A DNA stretch of 64,000 nt from NCBI GenBank assembly GCA_963749875.1, contig CAVVOX010000002.1:62001-126000 (forward strand), written 5' to 3'. The translations under genes and the position numbers were made by a program. Below, piece by piece: positions 55,996 to 63,796 of the stretch. A model generated the notes under the pieces. That model saw only the letters and a program-made list of their open reading frames with translations, was not told where the DNA came from and ran no database searches. Position 1 is the stretch's first letter. The number at the start of each line of letters is the position of its first letter. The stretch is from JAHQVI01 sp963749875 (GTDB taxonomy: Bacteria > Pseudomonadota > Alphaproteobacteria > Rhizobiales > Rhodomicrobiaceae).

Positions 55996-57503
55996 TCTAT
56001 GTCGGCCGATGCGGCGGCATTGGTCCGCCGGTCCATGAGCCCCCGGCGGATAAGCGCTGCCAATGCAAGCAAGGTCAACACCCAAAAGGTCCAGGTGATC
56101 GGGCTGCGGACGAGAATATCCGCGCTGCCGCCGGACATCAGCATCGACTGGCGGAAATTGTCCTCCAAAAGCGGTCCCAGAATGAAGGCGACCAGAAAGG
56201 GGGCGGGCGGGACGTCGAGCCGGAACATCAGATAGCCGAGCCAGCCCATGACGAACATGACCGCGATGTCGAAGACGGAATTGTTGACGGCGTACACACC
56301 GTAGATGCAGAGAACCAGCACGCTCGGGAATAGCAGCGCTTTCGGTACCACGGCGATGAACCGGAACAGCCGGATCGCCACGAACCCGAAAACGAGCAGG
56401 AGAATCGAGCTGATCATCAATCCCATGAACAAGGCGTAGATGATGTTTGCGTTCTGGATGAACATCATCGGCCCTGGCTGAAGGCCGTGAATCATGAATG
56501 CGCCGATGATGATGGCCGTAATGACGTCGCCGGGCACGCCGAGCGCCAAAAGCGGAATGAGCGTCGCGCCGGCAACGCCGTTATTCCCGGCCTCCGAGGC
56601 GGCCACACCCTCAAGCTCGCCCTTGCCGAAATTCGCGCGGTTCGGACTGTTCCGGCGCGCCTCGCTATAGGAGAGGAATGCGGCCGGCGCCGCGCCGATG
56701 CCGGGGATGGCCCCCATCACCACGCCGATAAGTCCGCCTCGGGCGATGGAACGGAAACAGCGCCGGTATTCGGCGAAACTCGTATGGTCGCTTCCGACTT
56801 CGCGGACGGGGGCATGCTCCTCGCGCGGCGCCCAGGCATAGGCGATAATCTCGGGGAGCGCAAAAAGGCCGATCAGAACGGCAATGAAATTCAGCCCGCC
56901 CATCAGGTTCGGTTCGCCGAACACGAAGCGGTTCGTGCCATAGACCAGGTCGAGGCCCACCGTTGCGAGCAAAAGGCCGAGACAGGCGGCCAGAATGCCT
57001 TTGATGAGACTGTCGCCGGAAACGCCTGCGATAATCGTCAGAGAAAAAACGATCAGCGTGAAGAATTCCGGCGGTCCGAAGCTCAGCGCAAAGGCGGCGA
57101 GCCATCCGGTCAGCAGAATGAGGGCAAGGTTGGATATCAGGTCGGCGGTGCATGAGGCATAAAGCGCCATGTCGAGCGCCTTTCCCGCCTTGCCCTGCTC
57201 GGCCATCGGATAGCCGTCAAGCACGGTTGCGCTCGAAGCGGGCGTGCCGGGGGTCTTGATCAGGATCGCCGGGATCGAGCCGCCGAAAATGCCGCCCTTG
57301 TAGACGCCGAGCAGAAACAGGATCCCGAAGATAGGCGGCAGACTGAACGTGAACGGAAGCGAAAGGGCAACCGCCATCGTGGCCGACATGCCGGGAATTG
57401 CGCCGGCGATCACGCCGATCGTGACCCCGGTCGCCAGGGAGAGCAGGCTGCCCCATTGCGCGACGAGCGCGAAGGCTGCGGCGGCGTTGTCGAGGAAACT
57501 CAT
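55992..57503 (-). CDS. tctA: Tripartite tricarboxylate transporter large permease (TctA)
   Basis: The 503-residue protein has about twelve TM segments and the TctA signatures GVTIGVIAGAIPGMSATMAV, YKGGIFGGSIPAILIKTPGTPA (first repeat) and GALPGIGA-type GAIPGIGAAPAAFLSY (second repeat). TctABC systems import citrate, tartrate, terephthalate or other carboxylates. ATG 57503 overlaps tctB by 4 bases, and the gene's stop overlaps tauE, implying translational coupling. Confidence 0.93.
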   Translation of the reverse strand: MSFLDNAAAAFALVAQWGSLLSLATGVTIGVIAGAIPGMSATMAVALSLPFTFSLPPIFGILFLLGVYKGGIFGGSIPAILIKTPGTPASSATVLDGYPMAEQGKAGKALDMALYASCTADLISNLALILLTGWLAAFALSFGPPEFFTLIVFSLTIIAGVSGDSLIKGILAACLGLLLATVGLDLVYGTNRFVFGEPNLMGGLNFIAVLIGLFALPEIIAYAWAPREEHAPVREVGSDHTSFAEYRRCFRSIARGGLIGVVMGAIPGIGAAPAAFLSYSEARRNSPNRANFGKGELEGVAASEAGNNGVAGATLIPLLALGVPGDVITAIIIGAFMIHGLQPGPMMFIQNANIIYALFMGLMISSILLLVFGFVAIRLFRFIAVVPKALLFPSVLVLCIYGVYAVNNSVFDIAVMFVMGWLGYLMFRLDVPPAPFLVAFILGPLLEDNFRQSMLMSGGSADILVRSPITWTFWVLTLLALAALIRRGLMDRRTNAAASADIE

Positions 57504-57991
57504 GGCAGCCTCACAAGCTGCCCCTGCGGGATCGGGACGCCGGCAATCTTGCTGAAGAAAGCGTACATCATCAGCGGAAGCAGTATGGCCGTGAGGATCG
57601 TCGCCAGGGGACGGCCGGCCCGAACCAATGCGGCATAGGCGAGGACGGCGATCGCTGATGCGATCGGCATTCCAAGCACTGGCAGCGAGAGAAAAAGCGC
57701 AGCCATCAAAATGGCGGCGGCCGCGATACGGACCCAGGGCAGCCATCCGCCACCCGATCCATTCCTCTCGCCGGCCTCATCCGGTCCCGCAACGAGGGCC
57801 CGCAGCACGAGGATGCTTCCGATGAGCATCAGCGCGACGGCGATGATCTCCGGCCAGATGGTTGGCGAAAGGACGGCGATACGGACATTCGTCGGCGAGG
57901 TTATGCCGAGGGGAATGAGAACCAGCAGCAGGAATGCACCGAACGCAATGACGCCCGCGCCGAGCCACACATCTCTGGAAAGTCTGGACAT
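57500..57991 (-). CDS. tctB: Tripartite tricarboxylate transporter small permease (TctB)
   Basis: 163 residues with four TM segments (about 8-30, 42-66, 86-105, 112-150) and the TctB-like N terminus DVWLGAGVIAFGAFLLLV. A hydrophilic loop (GPDEAGERNGSGGG) separates the halves. Between tctC (57-base gap) and tctA (4-base overlap). Confidence 0.9.
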   Translation of the reverse strand: MSRLSRDVWLGAGVIAFGAFLLLVLIPLGITSPTNVRIAVLSPTIWPEIIAVALMLIGSILVLRALVAGPDEAGERNGSGGGWLPWVRIAAAAILMAALFLSLPVLGMPIASAIAVLAYAALVRAGRPLATILTAILLPLMMYAFFSKIAGVPIPQGQLVRLP

Positions 57992-58048
57992 CTCGTCTCT
58001 CGCCCGGAAAGCGGGGAGCGGTGCCGGGGCACCGCTCCGAGGGGAAGA

Positions 58049-59056
58049 TCAGCCTTCGATGCGCATGCCGAGCTGATCGACGAGCTTGCGGAAGGTTTCG
58101 TACTGCTTCTGGATGAAGTCCTGGGATTCCTCCGGCGACATCAGCCGAATGATGGACCCGCGCTTCGTCATCTGTTCGACGAACTCTTTGTCGTTCGTCG
58201 CCTTGGTCAGCCATTCGCGCCAGGTTGCCGCGACCTCATCCGGCAGACCTTTGGGGCCGGCGATGCCCGTCCAGCCGACGAGCTGCTCGAGCTCGGGATG
58301 GCCCAGCGAGCGGGCGCTCGGCGCGTCGAATCCCGCTACGCCTTCCTGCGGCGTTGCGAGGATCGGACGGAGCTGCTTATTGGCGACGAAGCTTGCAAGC
58401 GCCGAGGAGTTGGTGCAGATGAAATCCGCCGTACCCGACAGCACGGCCGTTGCCGCCGCGCCGCCGCCTTTCAGCGGGATGTGCACGGCTTCCTCGAGCG
58501 GCTTTTCGATGCCGAAGGACGACAGCACCATCGCGCCGGCCAGATGCAGCAGCGAGCCCACGCCGGAGGAGCTATATCGGACCTTCCCCGGATTGGCCTT
58601 CACCTTTGCAATTAGATCGTCCATCGATTTGATGTCCGACGAAGCCGCAACCGCGCAGACCACCGGGTTGAGCTCATAGACGCCGACGAAGCGGAAATCG
58701 TCGAGCGTATAGGGCAGGGTGGCTTTCATCGCCGGGTTGACCGTATGCGAGCCAACGCGCGCGGCCAGCATGGTGTAGCCGTCCGGTTCGGCATTCTTGA
58801 CGGAGACCGAGCCGGTGGCGCCGCCTGCCCCGGTCCGGTTGACCATGAGGATGGGTTGAGGCGAGATTTCGCTCAGCGGTTTTGACAGGGTCCTTGCCGA
58901 GATATCGGTTGCGCCGCCTGCGCCATAAGGAATGACAAGTGTAACCGGCCGATCCGGATATTCAGCCTGTGCCGGCGCCGCGAGGCTGAGGACCATTCCG
59001 GCGGCCAGAATTACGGCGGACAGCCTTCCCGGCCGTCTTTTCCCTCTTTTGATCAT
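58049..59056 (-). CDS. tctC: Tripartite tricarboxylate transporter substrate-binding protein (TctC)
   Basis: The 335-residue periplasmic protein has a signal peptide (RRPGRLSAVILAAGMVLSLA, cleavage after AQA near 31), then the Bug/TctC pattern YPDRPVTLVIPYGAGGATD, RTGAGGATGSVSV, PDGYTML and DIKSMDDLIAKVKANPGK. The aspartate-type ligand-binding loops are present, but the ligand cannot be named. GGGAGAA lies before ATG 59056. It begins the minus-strand series. Confidence 0.92.
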   Translation of the reverse strand: MIKRGKRRPGRLSAVILAAGMVLSLAAPAQAEYPDRPVTLVIPYGAGGATDISARTLSKPLSEISPQPILMVNRTGAGGATGSVSVKNAEPDGYTMLAARVGSHTVNPAMKATLPYTLDDFRFVGVYELNPVVCAVAASSDIKSMDDLIAKVKANPGKVRYSSSGVGSLLHLAGAMVLSSFGIEKPLEEAVHIPLKGGGAAATAVLSGTADFICTNSSALASFVANKQLRPILATPQEGVAGFDAPSARSLGHPELEQLVGWTGIAGPKGLPDEVAATWREWLTKATNDKEFVEQMTKRGSIIRLMSPEESQDFIQKQYETFRKLVDQLGMRIEG

Positions 59057-59407
59057 GGTGTTCTCCCTTTTTTGATGGCGATATAAGAGTGTACCGGAAT
59101 GGGGGGATAGGTCCATCTCCAGTTTAATGAATTATGGCGGGGCGGGAAATCGGCGGGCCGATGGCAGCCTCTTCGATGGCTCGATGCCGCCGTATCCGGT
59201 CGTGGACTGCTTCCCTGAACTGATACCAAATTGATTAAGAGAAACCGGCCATTTTGAATGCGATTGAGGGAGACGAGGGAACGGCACGGAAGACATTCAC
59301 GACGGAGCAGATCATCGCGACGCTTGCCAAGAGGCTGAGGTCCGCGCGGCACGGGACCATTGAGCGCACGCTGCTCAGGCTGCCCTTGTGTCAATGCGTA
59401 ACTGCGT
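59057..59407. promoter_or_regulatory. 351-base gene-free region upstream of tctC
   Basis: Between the tctC start and the lpxD stop, both on the minus strand. It should hold the promoter of the transport and oxidation operon. It contains short frames without ribosome sites and an AT-richer part near 59220-59260. No operator palindrome was recognised with confidence, and no regulator gene is adjacent. Confidence 0.4.
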
Positions 59408-60463
59408 TCACCCGTTCCGACCCTCGGTTGGCCGCTTCTGCGGCTGGCTCAGCTTTTTAACGGCGGCAACTTCGCGTGCCCAGAGGTGAAATGGACGGGC
59501 CGGTGTGCCGCCCATCCTGGCTCCAGGTTCGACATCGGATTTCACATGGGCCATGCCTGCGATCTGCGCGCCGCTGCCAACCTTGATGTGGCCGAGGATG
59601 CCGGAATGCGCCCCCATGACGACGAAATCACCAAGCTCCGAAGAGCCGGCAATGCCGCTCTGCGCTACGATGATACAATGACGGCCGATTACAACATTAT
59701 GTGCAATCTGGACCTGATTATCGATCTTGGTGCCTTCGCCGATCACTGTGTTGGATAAAGAACCGCGATCAATGGTTGAGTTGGCTCCGATTTCAACATT
59801 GTCACCAATGATGACGGTGCCGATCTGCGGTATTTTGAGATGTCCTTTGCCGCTCATCGCAAAACCGAAGCCATCCTGTCCGATCCGCGCTCCAGAATGA
59901 ATGATGACATCTCTGCCGATCAGGGCGTGAGTGACGCATGCTCCGGCTCCCAGATAGCAATCGGCCCCCATCACGACCCGAAATCCAACGACCGCCCCTG
60001 CTGCAATGATCGTCCCCGGACCGATGATCGCCTCCTGTCCAACGATCGCGCCGGATTCGATAATTGCTCCTTCGCCAATTTGCGCAGTCGGATGAACGAG
60101 TTTGCCGCCCTGGTCTGCTGCTGTAGCCGCCGCCTTGCTGCGTAGCGCATCGGGGTAAAAGAGAGATAGAGCGCGGGCGAAAGCAGCATATGGTGCAGGG
60201 GTGCTCAGTACCGCCAGGCCATCCGGAAGCTCGCCCTCATGGGCCGTCGATAGAATGCAAGCCCGCGCCCTCGTATTCGTGAGTTGTCTGAGATATTTGC
60301 GGTTCTCAAAAAACACAAGATGACGAGGGCCCGCCTCACGCAACGTACGAACATCGTCGATGAGACTGGAAGCATCCTCGTCTGTCAGTTTGGCGCCGAT
60401 TTTCTCGGCGATAAGCCACAAGGGGAATGGTCCCGCCCGGTGAAAGAAGCCTGCATGTTCCAT
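59408..60463 (-). CDS. lpxD: UDP-3-O-acylglucosamine N-acyltransferase, solitary
   Basis: Adds the second acyl chain in lipid A synthesis from acyl-ACP. The 351-residue protein has an N-terminal domain ending FFENRKYLRQL, then a left-handed beta-helix of hexapeptide repeats (GAIIESGAIVGQEAIIGPGT and on), with the active-site histidine in NQVQIAHNVVIGRH. A strong AAGGAG site precedes ATG 60463. lpxD normally lies in the bamA-lpxD-fabZ-lpxA cluster; here no lipid A gene is nearby, so this may be a second copy. Its GC content appears lower than that of the neighbours. Confidence 0.88.
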   Translation of the reverse strand: MEHAGFFHRAGPFPLWLIAEKIGAKLTDEDASSLIDDVRTLREAGPRHLVFFENRKYLRQLTNTRARACILSTAHEGELPDGLAVLSTPAPYAAFARALSLFYPDALRSKAAATAADQGGKLVHPTAQIGEGAIIESGAIVGQEAIIGPGTIIAAGAVVGFRVVMGADCYLGAGACVTHALIGRDVIIHSGARIGQDGFGFAMSGKGHLKIPQIGTVIIGDNVEIGANSTIDRGSLSNTVIGEGTKIDNQVQIAHNVVIGRHCIIVAQSGIAGSSELGDFVVMGAHSGILGHIKVGSGAQIAGMAHVKSDVEPGARMGGTPARPFHLWAREVAAVKKLSQPQKRPTEGRNG

Positions 60464-60944
60464 TTTTTGCTCCTTCGACGGACCTTGTGCCCGTGGATAG
60501 CGTTCATCTATCAAATTACACGAGCTTCGCTGCGACCATTCAGCCGTGGCCGAATCCTGGAAACGCGCATCGAGAAAATGCCCGAGACATTGGAAATGCT
60601 CAGATTTTGGACGAAATCGTCTATAGAGAACGGGGACATCCGGATGGCCTTTCAATAAGCACGAGAACAAAGACCAAAGGCCGTTGCCATGTCCATGATC
60701 GGGCTGGTCCACTCGCGGCGGCGCCAAGAAAGCCTAGTCTGTCTTTTCCTGTTCTGAAGGCAGCGGAGGAGGGGAGAGGCCGACCGACAGACTTAGATTT
60801 AGCAGTACCGGGTGTACTTACGCGGCCGCAATCGTATCGCTTGTTTAAAAGGCGCGAAGCTGTTCATTCATAGCACGCTGCGGAGAGAACCGAAAGGCCG
60901 GCGGCGAGACATTTGCTCACACCCTCTCCACAACAGAACGCCAC
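60464..60944. other. 481-base gene-free region upstream of lpxD
   Basis: Lies between the start of lpxD and the stop of the YkgJ-type gene, both on the minus strand, and presumably carries the lpxD promoter. The open frames here (for example 60427-60873) have no recognisable domain, signal or ribosome site. No repeat of the families seen elsewhere in the window was found in it. Confidence 0.4.
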
Positions 60945-61298
60945 CTAAGAGGAGCAACCGGCCTCGATTTCAAAGTAGCGGCGCGCGATACGGCAGGCAT
61001 CGTCTCCAGGTTCGCAAGCCCGGCAGACTTTCGGACGCGTATTATAGACGGCGCAGGAGGTCGAAGTTCCGACCTCGCCGATCAGAGCGGAGCACCGATC
61101 GCCGTTGCAGCGCATACCCGACATTGGTTCATTGACGAACTGTTCTGGAATGTTTTCTATATAGGCATCCGTTTCCAGCGTGAAGCGCGGCCACTCCCGC
61201 GAGTAGGAGCAACATGCCCCACAGCTCCGGCAGTCCACCGCTTTTGATGCCGGGGGCAGCGCTGCCCCAACGGCTGCCACGCCGCCTCGTTCGCTCAT
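60945..61298 (-). CDS. YkgJ-family cysteine-cluster protein
   Basis: The 117-residue protein has CRSCGACCSYS near residue 23, then RCNGDRCSALIGEVG, SCAVYNTRPKVCRACEPGDDACR near the C terminus, and a final Cys. This arrangement of about ten cysteines matches the YkgJ/CxxCxxCC zinc- or iron-cluster family of unknown function. ATG 61298 follows a GGGGGT run. It is divergent from the transglutaminase gene. Confidence 0.83.
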   Translation of the reverse strand: MSERGGVAAVGAALPPASKAVDCRSCGACCSYSREWPRFTLETDAYIENIPEQFVNEPMSGMRCNGDRCSALIGEVGTSTSCAVYNTRPKVCRACEPGDDACRIARRYFEIEAGCSS

Positions 61299-61633
61299 TC
61301 ATACCCCCATCGTCTCAGAGTCCATGCGCGCGCCCAAAATACAGGTGTCTCCCGAGGCCGATCGCATGCATGTATTTATATTCGGCCTCGCCAAAACATC
61401 GTGGCCGTGAGAAACTTTCTTTTGGAGCTGGTGCCGTTCACACTTTTTTGAGCGGTGCATAGGATGGGTCTTCCTTCGACACGATCGAAATGATCGGCGA
61501 CCCCGGCGTCCTGTTGATCTCGGTGAAATGCTGCGTGGCCTCGTGTGCAACTCGACCAAGCAGACGATCCATGAGGTGGTCCGGCCCTCCTTAATGCGGG
61601 GGCGGGCAGCTCACCCCTAAGATAGGAAGAAAA
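61299..61633. other. 335-base divergent intergenic region
   Basis: Separates the starts of the YkgJ-type gene (minus) and the transglutaminase-like gene (plus), so it should hold two promoters. AGGAAG (61624-61629) is the ribosome site of the latter. Frames crossing it have no domain support. No repeat or RNA was recognised. Confidence 0.4.
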
Positions 61634-62461
61634 ATGCGTATCAAAGTTGGGTGCGAGTTGAGCTTTGAATTTCCCCAGCCGACGCCGCTCATCTCCATAC
61701 TCAACGTCCACTTCTCGCGCGTCTCCGACCTCGAACGGCCCGATCATCTGACGACTTCCCCAGCCGTGCCCGTCGAAGGCTACCGCGACAGTTTCGGCAA
61801 TTGGTGCAACAGGTTGGTCGCACCTCCCGGCCGTTTCACTCTTGGAACCGATACCGTCATCCGCGACGCTGGTCAGCCCGACACGGCGAAGCTCGATGCG
61901 CTGCAGCACCCGGTCCAGTATCTTCCGAGCGAAACACTGCAATTCCTCCTTGCCAGCCGCTATTGCGAGACGGACCGTCTGTCCGATGCGGCCTGGGCGC
62001 TCTTTAACAATGCGCCGCTTGGTTGGCCTAGGGTCCAGGCCGTGTGTGACTTCGTCCATAATCACGTCACCTTCGGCTATTCTCATGCTCGTGCAACCCG
62101 CACGGCTGCAGAAGGCTATGCTGAAGGACTCGGCGTATGCCGTGACTTTGCGCATCTTGCCATTGCATTCTGCCGTTGTCTGAACATTCCGGCGCGCTAT
62201 TGCACCGGCTATGTGAGCGACATCGGCCTGCCGCCACCCTATGAACCGATGGATTTTGCCGCCTGGATGGAGGTCTATCTCGGTGGCGCGTGGCACGCTT
62301 TCGATCCTCGCAACAATGCGCCACGTATCGGCCGCATTCTGATCGCCTATGGCCGAGACGCGGCCGACGTGCCGCTCACGCATATTTTCGGCCCGAACAT
62401 CTTGACGGCTTTTCAGGTCTGGACCGAAGAAGCGCCGCCTCAAACAAACAGCGTGCTTTAG
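61634..62461 (+). CDS. Transglutaminase-like (cysteine protease-fold) protein
   Basis: The 275-residue protein has the transglutaminase core: nucleophile C169 in GLGVCRDFAHLAIAFCR, then IPARYCTGYVSDIG and AAWMEVYLGGAWHAFDPRNN, with D224 as the Asp. The His-Ala-Trp motif that usually supplies the catalytic His reads AAW here, a variation I associate with this subfamily. H221 lies close by. The N-terminal beta region (CELSFEFPQPTPLI) matches related proteins. Its TAG stop (62459-62461) overlaps the first bases of repeat copy 5. Confidence 0.85.
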   Translation: MRIKVGCELSFEFPQPTPLISILNVHFSRVSDLERPDHLTTSPAVPVEGYRDSFGNWCNRLVAPPGRFTLGTDTVIRDAGQPDTAKLDALQHPVQYLPSETLQFLLASRYCETDRLSDAAWALFNNAPLGWPRVQAVCDFVHNHVTFGYSHARATRTAAEGYAEGLGVCRDFAHLAIAFCRCLNIPARYCTGYVSDIGLPPPYEPMDFAAWMEVYLGGAWHAFDPRNNAPRIGRILIAYGRDAADVPLTHIFGPNILTAFQVWTEEAPPQTNSVL

Positions 62462-62591
62462 CGCAACGCGCGTCCAAGCATGCCCCCGCGGAGGCGAGGA
62501 TGGACGCGGGAACAATTGCGCTAAAGCTATTGGGATGGATCAACTCAACCTCGTTCAAGTGAGTCCACTTGAACGAGGTTGAGTTGATCTA
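62459..62591 (+). mobile_element. TA-bounded twin-hairpin MITE-like element, copy 5
   Basis: The longest copy, 133 bases, bounded by TA 62459-62460 and TA 62590-62591. Hairpin I is TAGCGCAAC … AATTGCGCTA with an inner CCCCGCGGAGGCGAGG stem region. Hairpin II is a perfect 24-base stem, GATCAACTCAACCTCGTTCA plus AGTG, around AGTC. It may be closest to an intact form. It starts in the stop codon of the transglutaminase-like gene. Confidence 0.88.
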
Positions 62592-62616
62592 GACATTCGC
62601 CGACCGGGCGTTCATG

Positions 62617-62645
62617 AAAAAGCCGCCCCGGGCAGGAGGCGGCTT
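62617..62645 (-). terminator. intrinsic terminator of the cold-shock gene
   Basis: On the minus strand, GCCGCC (62638-62643) pairs with GGCGGC (62622-62627) around a 10-base loop, followed by TTTTT (62617-62621). It lies 48 bases after the cold-shock stop codon. Confidence 0.78.
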
Positions 62646-62693
62646 CGAGATGAGGCGGGCCACAAATTCGAGCCCGCTATCATTTAAGTCCAG

Positions 62694-62900
62694 CTAAACC
62701 TGGAGCGTGCTGACGCCGATTTTGCCGGTTCGAGAATCTGTCTCAGTTTCAAAACTGACCTTCTGGCCTTCAACGAGACCGCGAATCCCGGCGCGTTCAA
62801 GTGCCGTTGCATGCACGAACACATCCTTGCTGCCGTCGTCCGGTGCGATAAAACCGTAACCCTTTTGGTCATTGTAGAATTTCACAGTACCGCTAGTCAT
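62694..62900 (-). CDS. CspA-family cold-shock protein
   Basis: The 68-residue single-domain nucleic-acid chaperone has GTVKFYNDQKGYGFIAPDD (RNP1 KGYGFI) and KDVFVHATAL (RNP2 VFVHA). It binds single-stranded RNA or DNA and relieves mRNA structure. AGGGAATTAGG precedes ATG 62900. Proteins of this family are often regulated through a long 5' leader, and the 560-base upstream gap would allow that. Confidence 0.93.
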   Translation of the reverse strand: MTSGTVKFYNDQKGYGFIAPDDGSKDVFVHATALERAGIRGLVEGQKVSFETETDSRTGKIGVSTLQV

Positions 62901-63460
62901 CCTAATTCCCTTTTCGCTGCAAAAAATGCACTTGAGTGACCGGCATCACATAGCGGGCCGGGCAACTCGCCTTGAATCGAAGTTTGGAGAGAGTCTGAAC
63001 GTGCACCCGTTAGCGATTAGGGTGAAACGGCCTCATCGTCTGGCCAACGTCGAAGCTGTAATGTAGTCGTTAACGACTGCATTTACAAGCGGAACCTCAA
63101 ATGGATCGCGGTTCAGCCCATATTCACAAGCCCGCTACTCGTGATGAGTGAGCGGAATTTCAGCGATCTGAATTAAGCCCGGCCAGCCTCCAAAGATCAT
63201 CCCCAGACAAATCTTATGGCTTTTATTTCGAGGCCGTGCGACTGTGCGGGAAGGGCTCACTGACAAAATCATTCATTGAGACGTCGCTGAGCCGACGGGC
63301 GGCGCCGGCTTTGCCGCGTTGCATTTCGATGCCCGGTCAAACTCCGCAAGAAGCGGCTCTTTCGTTTGGATCGTTAGGCCCTTGCTGGTGACAACGCCTC
63401 TGTTGTCCCGAAACCGGGACGTTTCTGGCGAGGCGGGCCATCTCAGATTGGGATTATCAT
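62901..63460. other. 560-base gene-free divergent region
   Basis: Between the cold-shock gene (minus) and the small gene at 63461 (plus). It holds both promoters and probably a long cold-shock leader. Noted structure includes the small palindrome GTCGTTAACGAC (63067-63078). No coding frame with support, tRNA or known riboswitch was recognised. Confidence 0.45.
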
Positions 63461-63667
63461 ATGACAGATCATAAGTTCAAAATTGGCCAGACTCTCAACT
63501 ATACGCCCCACCGCATCAATTATTCCGCCGGACCGGGCAGGTGCAAAATCGTCCGGCTGCTTTCGACGGATGACAATGATCCGAAATATCGCATCAAGTG
63601 CACGAACGAGAATTTCGACCGCGTTGTTGTCGAAAGTGAGCTGGCCTCGCCCAGCTCCAGCTTATGA
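63461..63667 (+). CDS. Small basic protein of unknown function
   Basis: 68 residues from ATG 63461 (MTDHKFKIGQTLNYTPHR). It has a compact beta-like pattern (KFKIGQTLNY, RCKIVRLLSTDD, PKYRIKCTNENFDRVVVE) resembling small alphaproteobacterial single-domain proteins of unknown function with a KxGxxVxY start. The ribosome site (TTGGGA) is weak. It is probably real but unassigned. Confidence 0.65.
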   Translation: MTDHKFKIGQTLNYTPHRINYSAGPGRCKIVRLLSTDDNDPKYRIKCTNENFDRVVVESELASPSSSL

Positions 63668-63796
63668 GCTGGATTGTTGAACTCAGCCTGGAAGGGAGAG
63701 ACTGGAACCTGGAGGGCAGAGAGCGAAACCGACTTTCAGCCGTTCTGACCGGGTAGATTGATGATCCGCCGGTAAGAGGATCAAAGGCGAACGCGA

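Noticed and set aside
61376..62515. Minus-strand open frame of 379 codons
   Set aside because: Antisense to the transglutaminase-like gene; no domain or ribosome site.
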